NCBI GenBank assembly: GCA_902778725.1 | Contig: CACYYS010000016.1 | Location: forward strand, 1 to 48,835 | Length of the DNA stretch: 48,835 nt | Source of the DNA: an uncultured Ruminococcus sp. | Lineage (GTDB): Bacteria > Bacillota > Clostridia > Oscillospirales > CAG-272 | Direction of reading: 5' to 3' | Notes under the pieces: generated by a model | What the model was told of the DNA's origin: nothing | The model's input: the letters and a program-made list of their open reading frames with translations, nothing else | The model's database searches: none | Made by a program: the position numbers and the translations under genes | Shown: in pieces, positions 18,101 through 25,076 of the stretch | How the letters are laid out: every line of letters starts with the position of its first letter | Position numbering within the stretch: position 1 is the stretch's first letter

Positions 18101-18173
18101 AGGAACAGCACCCGAAGAGCATCATCACGGCAAGCGTTACCGCGAGGATCCGTCTGGAACAGGATGATCTCAT
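15147..18173 (-). CDS. Extracellular solute-binding protein with carbohydrate-binding-like modules
   Basis: The 1008-aa product is more than twice the usual length of a sugar-binding protein. It begins with a signal peptide (about 1-30) with FGCCSFSAFAA, where lipidation at a Cys is possible. Two beta-rich modules follow (about 65-255 and 280-415) that resemble CBM6/35-type sugar-binding domains (GWYNIAARYKQNENT, YTLELEV). A helical linker (420-580) leads to a family 1 solute-binding domain (about 585-985; FYRKDILADLGIELPKTWDD is diagnostic). GGGAGG sits 6 nt before ATG 18173. As first gene of the operon it is the substrate receptor for one or both permease pairs. The paired binding modules suggest capture of insoluble or long polysaccharide. 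Confidence 0.9.
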   Translation of the reverse strand: MRSSCSRRILAVTLAVMMLFGCCSFSAFAAGEPASSGRTIADLKELLNTISYNEYLEKHKDTPRATKTVSVNVAEYDKDTTTADVEVVKDYEGRSGSSVFFPDSGAISWKVNVPETAMYGVEVDYYPVAEFKSATGKTYEGKSASIERMLLVDGKALYSEVRTLSFTKVWANTYYEGTDGAKLYVPGESAGEPVFRQDINGNDIRPAAYQAPEWRTVVVSDSTGYYSGGLLVCLEKGEVEISLEAVREPMILGGLRLIPLEAEKTMEEYVSSVSGSGSSEGAAAVKIQAEKPTRFSDDAIYPINDRTSAITEPQVANAQLLNMLGGKATYKTAGQWASYEFKVEKTGWYNIAARYKQNENTGMFSSRIVKIDGKVLYDECYNARFDYTKDWDVIPLGTGETVFRFWFEEGRTYTLELEVGLGEMDDIVREVEESLRTINSGYLEIIKLTGAKPDKYRTYNFGRVMPQVLVNFIKEARRLDRISAYLEELSGTKNSTLGKISYLLNEMGTDESTIAPSLETLKSYIGTLGTWLNNCRSQPLMVDYLLVTPESAKLPRANVNFFQAIWYEMKLFVSSFFVDYSNMGSTTERTEDAVEVWMTYGRDQQLVTRAMVDSMFTPDTGIAVDVKLVSAGTLLPSVLSNQGPDCFLGLSSDNVINFAIRSAILPLNQRSGFEEIMTEFTESARIPLTLYNHHMDTGKTDVSVYGLPETMVFSMMFYRKDILADLGIELPKTWDDLIAAMTVLSANNLEIGLHRSYDRFLYQMGGNRYADFGMRAGIDSNVGLEAFQYYCRFFTDYSFPVTFDGANRFRTGEMPIVISPYAAMYTTLTVYATEIQGLWDFTVLPGYVREDGSVNNVALGSVSAVVMLRGCEREENTWEFMKWYVGHDAQAQYCNQLITTIGPAAKHSTANREALADMAWTSGELEVILDQFDNIASVEEHPGSYIFNRYINFAFLAAYKHGKDPVEELRSYVPTINKEITRKRQEFGMDTLDVGQTLDSLNEQKTGN

Positions 18174-18398
18174 GTGTTTCCTCCCAAAAAGTACCGTTGG
18201 AACAGGCAAAACGCCGCTATAACGAAAGATGACCGTTCCCCTCCCCGGCGCACAAAAAAAGCGCCCGGCGAAGAAACGATCATTTCTCCGAACCATGCCG
18301 ATCCCCGCCTCTCGTGCGGTAGTGCGCCCGGACCGCGCACGGATCACCCGGCATCGCTGTTATGGACGGCGTCCGCCGTTTTGTCTTTTGACTTAATT
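18174..18398 (-). other. Untranslated leader of the sugar ABC operon
   Basis: About 220 nt lie between the promoter and the first start codon. On the transcript it contains several short GC-rich inverted repeats and a T7 run (minus strand, about 18246-18252) preceded by GC-rich sequence. No known riboswitch class was recognised; an attenuator is possible but not demonstrated. Confidence 0.35.
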
Positions 18399-18427
18399 AT
18401 ATTAGCATAACAATAGAAGAAAGTCAA
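18399..18427 (-). promoter_or_regulatory. Promoter of the sugar ABC operon
   Basis: Minus strand: TTGACT (18422-18427), 17-nt spacer, TAATAT (18399-18404). It is the only good promoter found upstream of the seven-gene operon. The remaining 18428-18625 stretch holds no gene that I can support. Confidence 0.7.
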
Positions 18428-18625
18428 GGGCGAAGGACAATTTTTTCCGCTCTTTTTCTCCCTTTTCCGACGGGAAAGGAGCAAAAAAGCCGGCCGCTTC
18501 CCCGCCGAACGCGCCGGACGGGCGGGGAGGCGGAAAAGGAGAAGGTGAAAACCGTCGTTTTTCACAAAGTTTTATGCGATTTTTTGACGCTTTGTGCAAG
18601 TTGCTGTTTTTCGGATAAAAGAAAC

Positions 18626-18655
18626 GGCAAAGGAGTCCGGACGGACTCCTTTGCC
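18626..18655 (-). terminator. Terminator of the AraC-carboxypeptidase unit
   Basis: Inverted repeat GGCAAAGGAGTCCG / CGGACTCCTTTGCC six bases past the carboxypeptidase stop; on the minus strand it is followed by the T-rich GTTTCTTTTATCC. Confidence 0.85.
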
Positions 18656-18660
18656 AGACG

Positions 18661-19785
18661 TCAGCGGCAGTAGGTATCGTAGAGGAGGCGGGTATCCTCC
18701 TGGATCTTTTGCCGGTCCTCCGCCGACGCGCAAACGGCGACGAAAACTTTGCCGTTGACGTCGGAGGCGGCCGTGACCAGGCAGTTGCGCGCCTCGGTCG
18801 TAAATCCGGTCTTGCCCGCGAAAACGGTGACGAACTTGGTCTTGTTCGCCGACATACGCGCAAGCGCGGAGCTCGTCAGCTCGAGCGGCTCCCTGGTGTG
18901 GGTCACGTAAGTATAGGTAGAGAGGACCTCGCGGCAGATCGGGTCGGAGAGCGCCGCCGCCATGATGACCGCCATATCCTTCGCCGTCGTATAGTGACTG
19001 TCGTCGTGCAAACCGGTGGAGTTGGTGAAGTGAGAGCCGGTCAGACCGAGTTCTTTCGCCTTTTCGTTCATTTTTTCCGCGAAAGCGGCCTCGCTGCCCG
19101 CGGAATACAGGGCGAGGGCGACGGTAGCGTCCGCTCCGCTCGGCAGGATAGCGCCGTACATATAATCCATCAGGGAGACGTCCTCCCCCGGCAGAAAGCC
19201 GGCGCGGGTCGCGTTCTCCCGCACGAGGGGATCGATGATCGCGGAGGTCATACGGAAGCTTTCGCTCTTCAGTTTTTCCTCTCCGATCAAAGAGGAGGCG
19301 GTCAGGAGAGTCATCACCTTGGTCATCGACGCGGGATAGAGACGGGCCGATGCGTTTTTGGCGGCCAGGATCTTCCCGGTCGAGAGATCGACGAGGGCGC
19401 AGTAGCCGGAGGAGAGAGAGGCGCCGGGATCCGCGGTGTTCGGATCCTCCCGGAAGACCGTCGGGTAAGGCTCCGGCGCCGAGGTCTCCGGCGCGGGATC
19501 GGCCGTCTCGGGCGCGTCCGTGCCGGGAGCGGCCGTTTCAGAGGCGGGAAGCGTCCCGGGGGCGGATCCCGTAACGGCGGGAGGAAGATCCTCCGCGCGC
19601 TTTGCGAAAGAGGAAACGGCGAAGACGAGAGCGCAGAGCAGCGCGACGCACGCCGCGTTGAGAAGAAGGAGCCGAAGGAGCGTCCCCTTCCCCTTTTTAT
19701 CGGAGGAGGCGAGGATCGCTCTGCCGCGCTCCGCCGAGGCCTTTTGCCGGCGTTCCAGGTCCTGTTCTTTTTCTTTGATCTGCAT
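18661..19785 (-). CDS. D-alanyl-D-alanine carboxypeptidase (S11 family)
   Basis: The 374-aa product has a cytoplasmic tail of 35 residues, one membrane anchor (about 37-61), a Pro/Glu/Thr linker (65-125) and a penicillin-binding S11 domain. Active-site motifs are SMTK (Ser153, Lys156), SGAD (216-219) and KTG (325-327). The second motif is usually S-x-N; here the Asn position is Ala, a variant I believe occurs in clostridial relatives. The enzyme trims the terminal D-Ala from peptidoglycan stem peptides outside the membrane. It follows the AraC-type regulator by 20 nt, with AAAGGA upstream of ATG, so the two are probably co-transcribed. Confidence 0.9.
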   Translation of the reverse strand: MQIKEKEQDLERRQKASAERGRAILASSDKKGKGTLLRLLLLNAACVALLCALVFAVSSFAKRAEDLPPAVTGSAPGTLPASETAAPGTDAPETADPAPETSAPEPYPTVFREDPNTADPGASLSSGYCALVDLSTGKILAAKNASARLYPASMTKVMTLLTASSLIGEEKLKSESFRMTSAIIDPLVRENATRAGFLPGEDVSLMDYMYGAILPSGADATVALALYSAGSEAAFAEKMNEKAKELGLTGSHFTNSTGLHDDSHYTTAKDMAVIMAAALSDPICREVLSTYTYVTHTREPLELTSSALARMSANKTKFVTVFAGKTGFTTEARNCLVTAASDVNGKVFVAVCASAEDRQKIQEDTRLLYDTYCR

Positions 19786-19805
19786 AACGGTCCTTTCGGT
19801 GAGGC

Positions 19806-20651
19806 TCAGAGGCAGCTGCGGCGGTAGGCGTCCGGCGTGATGCCGGTATAGCGTTTGAAGGTGGCGGAAAAATGCTGGACGCTGGAAAAATGCAGGATCT
19901 CCGCGATCTCGCAGAGCTCACAGCGGTTGTCGCGCAGCAGGACTTTCGCCGTGTCGATCTTTTTCTGGAGGATGTACTGCTTGGGGGTGATATTGAATTC
20001 GTCGGAAAAAAGATGGATGATATATGATTTAGAAAGGAAGAATTTTTTCTCGATCTCGCCGAGCGTGATGTTGAAATCGGGCGCCTCGTCGATCATCCTC
20101 TTGATCTGGAAGGCGAGACCGGAAGAGACCCGCCGTTTCTGCCGGAAGGTCCCGATCTTCACGACGATCGAGGTAAGGAGGACGGCGACCTCGTCGAAGA
20201 CGTCGTCGTGATTGCGGTCGTCAAGGCGGGAGAGCGCCTCGCCGATCCGGACGAAGGTATCGTAAACATCTACGTGCTCGATGATAACGGGATCGGTGAA
20301 GTAGTACGCCGCAAGGATCGCGGCGGGGAGCCTGCCGCGGGCGTTGATCCAGATTTTGCTGTACGGATCCTCCGGATCCGCCCAGTACTTATGGGAATGC
20401 CGGTGATCGAGATAATAAAAATCGCCCGCGCGGACGGAATAGGTCCGTCCCTCGCACTCGATGTAGCCCTTCCCGCTGATGACGTACTCAAAAACGGAAA
20501 CGTTGTTCAGATTCATCCGGGTGCGGTTACGCTCGATCCGATAGTTTTCGCTTGGGTTCGTGACGCCCGCCATCTCCACGTCAAAGGACTTGGAGGGATC
20601 GAACTTGTCCGATGAAACGAAGAAAAGTTTTTCAAAGCCTCTGGCTATCAT
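19806..20651 (-). CDS. AraC-family transcriptional regulator
   Basis: The 281-aa protein has an N-terminal cupin-like sensor (about residues 30-110; VFEYVISGKGYIECEGRTY, then DFYYLDHRHSHKY, with His residues in the pocket). Two C-terminal HTH motifs follow (about 190-280: LGEIEKKFFLSKSYIIHLFS and IAEILHFSSVQHFSATFKRY). AraC proteins with this sensor usually respond to sugars. Its own promoter is at 20691-20719 and it shares a transcript with the carboxypeptidase gene. The target genes are not evident. Confidence 0.9.
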   Translation of the reverse strand: MIARGFEKLFFVSSDKFDPSKSFDVEMAGVTNPSENYRIERNRTRMNLNNVSVFEYVISGKGYIECEGRTYSVRAGDFYYLDHRHSHKYWADPEDPYSKIWINARGRLPAAILAAYYFTDPVIIEHVDVYDTFVRIGEALSRLDDRNHDDVFDEVAVLLTSIVVKIGTFRQKRRVSSGLAFQIKRMIDEAPDFNITLGEIEKKFFLSKSYIIHLFSDEFNITPKQYILQKKIDTAKVLLRDNRCELCEIAEILHFSSVQHFSATFKRYTGITPDAYRRSCL

Positions 20652-20690
20652 GTTACGCTCCGCTTTTACAATTTATTGACCGTAACATAG

Positions 20691-20719
20691 ATTATATAAA
20701 AAATTTGTTGTAAAGTAAA
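20691..20719 (-). promoter_or_regulatory. Promoter of the AraC-type regulator
   Basis: Minus strand: TTTACT, 17-nt A/T-rich spacer, TATAAT (20691-20696), about 40 nt upstream of the start codon. Confidence 0.65.
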
Positions 20720-20749
20720 TAACTTTTTTAAACTTTCTTATCCGAAAAA

Positions 20750-21364
20750 TCAGTTTTTCCCGCCGATCAACTCGGAGGGAGAGAAGCCGAACGGATCCTT
20801 CAGGATCCGGTAGAGCCGCTCGACCGGCAGTCCCATCACGTTGTGATAGGAGCCCTCGACGGCGCGGATGAAAGCAGCGCCCTTGCCCTGTACGGCATAG
20901 GCTCCCGCTTTGTCGTCCGGCTCGCCGCAGCGGGCGTAGACGCGGATCTCGGCATCCTCCAGGGGAGCGAATACCACGCCGCTCTCCTCGGCGCAGGAGA
21001 CCTCCCGTTCCTCCGAGAGAACGGTCAGTCCGGTAAAGACCTCGTGTCTCCTGCCGGAGAGGAGCCGGAGCATCCGCTCGGCATCCTCCGGATCCTTCGG
21101 CTTGCCGAGGATCCGGCCGCCGCAGAAAACAACGGTATCGGCGGCGATGATCAGGGCCCCCGCTTCCCGTCCCTCTCGGAGCAGCAGTTCCCTTCCCGCG
21201 CGCGCTTTGCGGCGGGAGAGTTCGACGACGAGGGCGGCGGGATCCTGTTCGCCGCTTGTTTCGTCCGCATCGGGACGGAGGATCTCAAAATCGGAAAAGA
21301 GCATCCCGAGCAGCTCGCGGCGGCGCGGCGACGCGGAAGCAAGAAAGATACGGCGTGTGTTCAT
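20750..21364 (-). CDS. maf: Maf-like nucleoside triphosphate pyrophosphatase
   Basis: The 204-aa protein matches the Maf/HAM1-fold family, which hydrolyses non-canonical or canonical NTPs/dTTP to monophosphates. Landmarks are SASPRRRELL (10-19), the ADTVV motif with Asp76, GKPKD, the DKAGAYAVQGKGA block and EGSYHNVMGLP near residue 175. It is the last gene of a minus-strand operon, and its ATG overlaps the stop of the XRE gene by 4 nt. No clear terminator follows in the 98-nt gap. It is probably involved in nucleotide-pool cleaning or division control. Confidence 0.92.
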   Translation of the reverse strand: MNTRRIFLASASPRRRELLGMLFSDFEILRPDADETSGEQDPAALVVELSRRKARAGRELLLREGREAGALIIAADTVVFCGGRILGKPKDPEDAERMLRLLSGRRHEVFTGLTVLSEEREVSCAEESGVVFAPLEDAEIRVYARCGEPDDKAGAYAVQGKGAAFIRAVEGSYHNVMGLPVERLYRILKDPFGFSPSELIGGKN

Positions 21365-21732
21365 CGGACGTTCTTTGCCCTCCAGTACATCTCGCTGACG
21401 GCGTACATCACCCGGTCACGCTCCTCCTCGGCGAGCACGCCGCCGGAGAAAAGAGCGTTCAGGCGCAGGACGAGCGCCCGCGCTTCTTTTGCCGGGGTCT
21501 CGCCGCGATCGACCGGAGGACGGCTCGCAAAGACGCCGTCCCCGATCAGCTCCTGCATCTTCACGTCAAAAAGATCCGCCATCCGCATATAGAGGTCCGT
21601 CTGCTTGGGGCAGCAGCGACCCCGCTCATAATTGATCAGCGTGCGCGGCGTGATGCCGAGCAGCTCCGCCAGTTCCGCCTGGGTATAGCCGTCCCTGCGG
21701 CGGAGGACACGGAGTTTTTCTCCAAACGTCAT
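21361..21732 (-). CDS. XRE-family transcriptional regulator
   Basis: The 123-aa product has an N-terminal Cro/C1-type HTH (residues 5-60; YTQAELAELLGITPRTLINY is the core). A helical C-terminal extension follows (about 80-123) that lacks a recognised domain. It lies between the ABC exporter permease (18 nt upstream) and maf (4-nt overlap), so it is likely co-expressed with the exporter and may regulate it. Confidence 0.88.
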   Translation of the reverse strand: MTFGEKLRVLRRRDGYTQAELAELLGITPRTLINYERGRCCPKQTDLYMRMADLFDVKMQELIGDGVFASRPPVDRGETPAKEARALVLRLNALFSGGVLAEEERDRVMYAVSEMYWRAKNVR

Positions 21733-21750
21733 ATCGTCTTTCCTCCGGAT

Positions 21751-22977
21751 TCAACTTTTGCGGAGCATCCGCAGGATCGAACCGATCTTCGGCGTATTGC
21801 CGTAGAGGAGCACGCCGACCCGGTAGATCTTTGCGGCGAGGATCCCGACCCCGACGACCGAGACGATCAGGATCAGGACCGAGGCGAGGATCCCGTACCA
21901 CGGGACGGCGCCCATCGCGATCCGGGTGAACATCGCCATCGAGGAGGTGACGGGGAGATAGGAACAGACCTTCATCAGCGTGTTATCCACAGAGCCGGAG
22001 GCGAGCGACATCATCACGACCACAAACCCCGCGACAAAGAGCAGCGTGATCGGCATCACGGCGGTATTGATATCCTCCAGTTTGGAGGCGGTGGAGCCGA
22101 CGGCGCCGTAGAGGAAGGCGTACATCAGAAAACCGAGGACAAAGAAGAGGAGCAGGTAGCCGAAGAGGGCGGGCGGCATCCCGAAGATCGATGCGATAAC
22201 GGGATTGTCCCCCCAGTATTCACGGTTGAGCGAATAGAAGAGGATCGCGGAGCCGAAAACGGCGCCGAGCTGCAGAAGACCCGCGAGACAGGAGGCGAGC
22301 ACCTTGCCGAACATCATGCCGGTAGGGGAGGCGCTGGTGATCAGAAGCTCCATCGCGCGGTTGCTCTTCTCGTTTGCCACGTTGGTGGCGACCATCTGCC
22401 CGTAGAGGAGGATGACCATATAGAGCGCAAAGATCATAATATAGGTATACCAGAAGTTGCGCGCCTGATCGGCGCCGAGATTCTCGAGCGTCCCCTCGAT
22501 GCGCACCGACATGACGGCGGCCGCCTCCTCCGGCGTCATCCCGCGTCCGAGCATGGCGTTTGTCTGGTAAAGAGTCTTCAGGAGCCCGTCCGCGACGGCG
22601 CCGTTCTGATCGTACAGGGAAAGATTGTCCACATAGTAGGTGTAGGAGGTCGGTCCGGTCAGAAGAAAGGCGCATTTCGCCTCGCCGGACGCGATCTTCT
22701 CCCGCAAAGCGGCCGGGTCCGCCTCCGCGCCCCTCACGTCATAATCGGGGAAAGCGGAGGAAAAGAGCGGGAGCGCGGCCTCCTCCCCGCCGACCAGCAT
22801 CACGGGGCGGTCCTGCGGCGCGCCGGGAGTCTCCTCCCGGGCGAAAGCCGACCGGATCCGGGGGAAGAACATGACAAGGGCGATCGCCGCCACGAGGAAC
22901 AGCGTCACGCCGACAAAGACTTTGTTTTTGAGATAATACTTCATCTCAAAGCGGAAGATCGTTCCAAACTGCTTCAT
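21751..22977 (-). CDS. ABC-2 type exporter permease (NatB-like)
   Basis: The 408-aa protein starts with a cytoplasmic segment and a membrane helix (residues 18-40). An extracellular domain of about 130 residues and five to six C-terminal helices (from about 175) follow. This is the NatB/ABC-2 layout. Its ATG overlaps the stop of the ATPase gene by 4 nt. NatAB systems export sodium or drugs/peptides; the substrate here cannot be read. Confidence 0.88.
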   Translation of the reverse strand: MKQFGTIFRFEMKYYLKNKVFVGVTLFLVAAIALVMFFPRIRSAFAREETPGAPQDRPVMLVGGEEAALPLFSSAFPDYDVRGAEADPAALREKIASGEAKCAFLLTGPTSYTYYVDNLSLYDQNGAVADGLLKTLYQTNAMLGRGMTPEEAAAVMSVRIEGTLENLGADQARNFWYTYIMIFALYMVILLYGQMVATNVANEKSNRAMELLITSASPTGMMFGKVLASCLAGLLQLGAVFGSAILFYSLNREYWGDNPVIASIFGMPPALFGYLLLFFVLGFLMYAFLYGAVGSTASKLEDINTAVMPITLLFVAGFVVVMMSLASGSVDNTLMKVCSYLPVTSSMAMFTRIAMGAVPWYGILASVLILIVSVVGVGILAAKIYRVGVLLYGNTPKIGSILRMLRKS

Positions 22978-23879
22978 GCCTCTTCCTCCCCTCTCGCATC
23001 GCTTGTGTATTCCACGAAGATATCGTTGAGCGACGGCTCGTAAACGCGGATCGCGTCCAGCTCACAGATCTCCGTTAAGCGGCGCATCATCTCCTGCCGC
23101 TCCCCGGGAGCGGCGAGCGTGACGATCAACTCTCCGCGTTCCCCCTCGCTGCACGCGGCGCCGAGCGCCGCCCGGATCCGTTCCGGCTGCCCGGCGGAAA
23201 CGACCAGCTTGTTCCGCGCGCGGGCGCGCTTGATCTCGCGCAGATCGCCGGAAAGGAGGATCTTCCCCTCCCCGAGGATCGCGATGCTGTCGCAGAACTC
23301 CTCCACATAGCTCATCTGATGGCTCGAAAAGAGGACGATCTTCCCGCGGGCGATCTCCTCTCGGACCACGTCCTTGAGGAGCATGGCGTTGACCGGATCG
23401 AGCCCGGAAAAGGGCTCGTCGAGGACGATGATATCCGGGTCGTGCGCGAGCGCCGTGATCAGCTGGATCTTCTGCTGATTGCCCTTTGAGAGGGTGTCGA
23501 GCCGCTTGGTACGGTATTCCGACATCCCGAGCCGCTCGAGCCACCGGTCGACCGCGCGGACGGCGGAGGGACGGTCCATCCCCTTCAACTCGGCAAAGTA
23601 GACGAGCTGATCGAGGATCTCCTTTTTCGGATAGAGACCGCGCTCCTCCGGCAGATAACCGAAGCGGATCTTCTCCCGGTCGACGGGGGCGCCGTCTATC
23701 AGCACCTCTCCGCCGTCCGCGGGAAAGACGCCCATCAGGATGCGGATCGAGGTCGTTTTGCCCGCGCCGTTGCGGCCGAGCAGACCGAACGCCCTGCCTC
23801 CCTCCGCCGAGAAGGAGACGCCCGAGAGAACTCTCTTTTCGCCGAAGGATTTTTCGATATTTCTCAGTTCCAGTACCAT
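22974..23879 (-). CDS. ABC exporter ATP-binding protein (NatA-like)
   Basis: The 301-aa ATPase shows Walker A (GRNGAGKTT, about residue 38), a Q-loop, the signature LSKGNQQK (about 135), Walker B (IIVLDEPFSGLD) and the switch His in FSSHQMSY. The C-terminal ~85 residues are a DUF4162-like extension typical of NatA-type exporters. ATG 23879 is preferred because GAGGTG precedes it; an in-frame GTG at 23891 overlaps that site. It is the first gene of the exporter-XRE-maf operon. Confidence 0.92.
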   Translation of the reverse strand: MVLELRNIEKSFGEKRVLSGVSFSAEGGRAFGLLGRNGAGKTTSIRILMGVFPADGGEVLIDGAPVDREKIRFGYLPEERGLYPKKEILDQLVYFAELKGMDRPSAVRAVDRWLERLGMSEYRTKRLDTLSKGNQQKIQLITALAHDPDIIVLDEPFSGLDPVNAMLLKDVVREEIARGKIVLFSSHQMSYVEEFCDSIAILGEGKILLSGDLREIKRARARNKLVVSAGQPERIRAALGAACSEGERGELIVTLAAPGERQEMMRRLTEICELDAIRVYEPSLNDIFVEYTSDARGEEEA

Positions 23880-23923
23880 TTCACACCTCACTTATAAGGG
23901 AAGAGCGTATTGCGGTTTTTTTT

Positions 23924-23952
23924 ATTTTATCACAGAAAAAAGGAAAAAGCAA
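23924..23952 (-). promoter_or_regulatory. Promoter of the exporter-XRE-maf operon
   Basis: Minus strand: TTGCTT, 17-nt spacer, TAAAAT; 44 nt upstream of the ATPase start. Confidence 0.5.
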
Positions 23953-23982
23953 GGAAAAGCGTGCGAAGGGGCAGGTATAACG

Positions 23983-24016
23983 GGCGCCCGCAAGAAAACC
24001 TTGCGGGCGCCTCTTT
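23983..24016 (+). terminator. Strong hairpin beside the GH43 remnant
   Basis: A 12-bp perfect stem (23983-23994 with 24000-24011; GGCGCCCGCAAG/CTTGCGGGCGCC) and 5-nt loop, followed on the plus strand by TCTTTT. It lies 10 nt past the stop codon of the GH43 remnant, so it is probably the old terminator of that gene. Confidence 0.6.
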
Positions 24017-24021
24017 TCCGT

Positions 24022-24123
24022 TTATTTTTTGAACTTCGGCGCGGGGACGGGGGTCGTCGTCGGGCCGTAGACGCGGAGAACGTCGGGACCGCCGTCCTCC
24101 GAGGGGACAAAGTAAACGCGGTC
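24022..24123 (-). pseudogene. Remnant of a GH43 gene (last 33 codons)
   Basis: The region 24021-24123 matches 25673-25775, the 3' end of the intact GH43 gene, with about 7 differences in 103 bases in the same orientation. It encodes the same C-terminus ending PAPKFKK and a stop. Of the differences, about five are silent and two conservative (Glu to Asp, Ala to Val), so it was once a functional paralogue rather than a fresh duplicate. The similarity stops abruptly at 24124, where A+T-rich foreign-looking DNA begins. Confidence 0.85.
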
Positions 24124-24128
24124 GACGC

Positions 24129-24157
24129 TTGACAGAGGGAAAACGGGCAGATATAAT
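24129..24157 (+). promoter_or_regulatory. Consensus promoter for the 24210 gene
   Basis: TTGACA (24129-24134), 17-nt spacer, TATAAT (24152-24157). It starts within six bases of the break in the GH43 remnant, so it entered with the inserted DNA. Confidence 0.85.
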
Positions 24158-24209
24158 AAAAAACATAGAGTATATTATCAGAAGGATTTTCGGAGTAGGA
24201 GGTGATTCT

Positions 24210-24770
24210 ATGATAAGAATCGGGTTATACTCTGAACCCACCAATAAAGAAATAAAAAGGTATTCAGGATTATACAGAGGGAACGAAATGATCAAGTATG
24301 CAAAAAGCGGAAAGGTCTTAAGCGCCATGCTCAATCGTTTTTTCGCGACCTCCAGGAACGGACAGGACGTGGATTATAATGAGACGAACAAAAAAATGAT
24401 CGTCGAGTTATACAATTCATTGAAAAAAGAAAATTGGGATGGTGATCTTGTGCTTTTTACGGACGACGGGGATATTGAAATGCCGGGCTTTTCATTTGTC
24501 GGCTATGATATTTGCGCTGACAGTATGTACTATTCTCCTCTCGGCGACGGTTTTCTGGAAAGATACAATAAATACCCGCTGTTCTATTCGGATATGCCGC
24601 GTGAAACGTATTCTATATATAAAAATGATCTAAACGAAAATCAGCTGTTCGGATCGCTCGATGTAGCGGAAGCGTTTTCAAACTATTGTAACTATATCAA
24701 TAAAAAACACCGTTATTGTATAGAATTTGAAGATAATTGGCGACCGGTTTCTGTCAAAATCGCTTTTTAA
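24210..24770 (+). CDS. Hypothetical protein of the A+T-rich insert
   Basis: The 186-aa protein is soluble, rich in Tyr, Asn, Asp and Lys, with no signal peptide or membrane segment. A GGAGGTG is 5 nt upstream of ATG 24210, and a perfect promoter precedes it. Visible blocks include DLVLFTDDGDIEMPGFSF (about residues 91-108) and a Tyr-rich middle. Base composition is clearly lower in G+C than the neighbours. I do not recognise the family. An orphan immunity protein of a polymorphic-toxin system is one possibility suggested only by its size, acidity and solitary placement in an insert. Confidence 0.75.
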   Translation: MIRIGLYSEPTNKEIKRYSGLYRGNEMIKYAKSGKVLSAMLNRFFATSRNGQDVDYNETNKKMIVELYNSLKKENWDGDLVLFTDDGDIEMPGFSFVGYDICADSMYYSPLGDGFLERYNKYPLFYSDMPRETYSIYKNDLNENQLFGSLDVAEAFSNYCNYINKKHRYCIEFEDNWRPVSVKIAF

Positions 24771-24938
24771 GCAAGGCGGGATCAAGTTTGTTCCGTTGCC
24801 GCTTGCAGCGCCAAAACCGCCGGAAATTAATTTTTCATTGGAAGGCGGGACGAACTGCCCGGCGGTCCGTTTGCAAAACCGGGACAAACCGCAAAGCAAA
24901 GAAAACAAGAATAAAGCCGGAAAAATTGACGATTGAAA

Positions 24939-25076
24939 ATGAAGAAATAATCGTCGGAACAATTTGCCCAGAAAACCCAAGAAACACCCCCGGCAGGGAT
25001 CACCGAAGGTTTCAAGAAAGGCTATTATGATTATTTGGGAATGCAAGGATTGGCAAACTTTTTTAAGCAGCGCTGA
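24939..25076 (+). pseudogene. Possible degraded reading frame
   Basis: ATG 24939 reads three codons, hits TAA, and then continues open in the same frame to a TGA at 25074-25076. The stretch after the stop (EGFKKGYYDYLGMQGLANFF) looks protein-like. It overlaps the start of the next gene in another frame. It may be the tail of a decayed gene; this is weak evidence. The rest of 24771-25026 shows nothing I can name. Confidence 0.3.

Noticed and set aside
14874..18167. A 1097-aa plus-strand open frame opposite the solute-binding protein gene
   Set aside because: Same antisense effect; no domain, start signal or promoter, while the minus strand encodes a clear binding protein.
18174..18398. A riboswitch in the sugar operon leader
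   Set aside because: No conserved core of a known class was recognised; only generic GC-rich pairing.
24771..24936. A 69-aa plus-strand frame continuing past the 24210 gene
   Set aside because: No ribosome site, overlaps the end of the real gene and shows no recognisable protein pattern.
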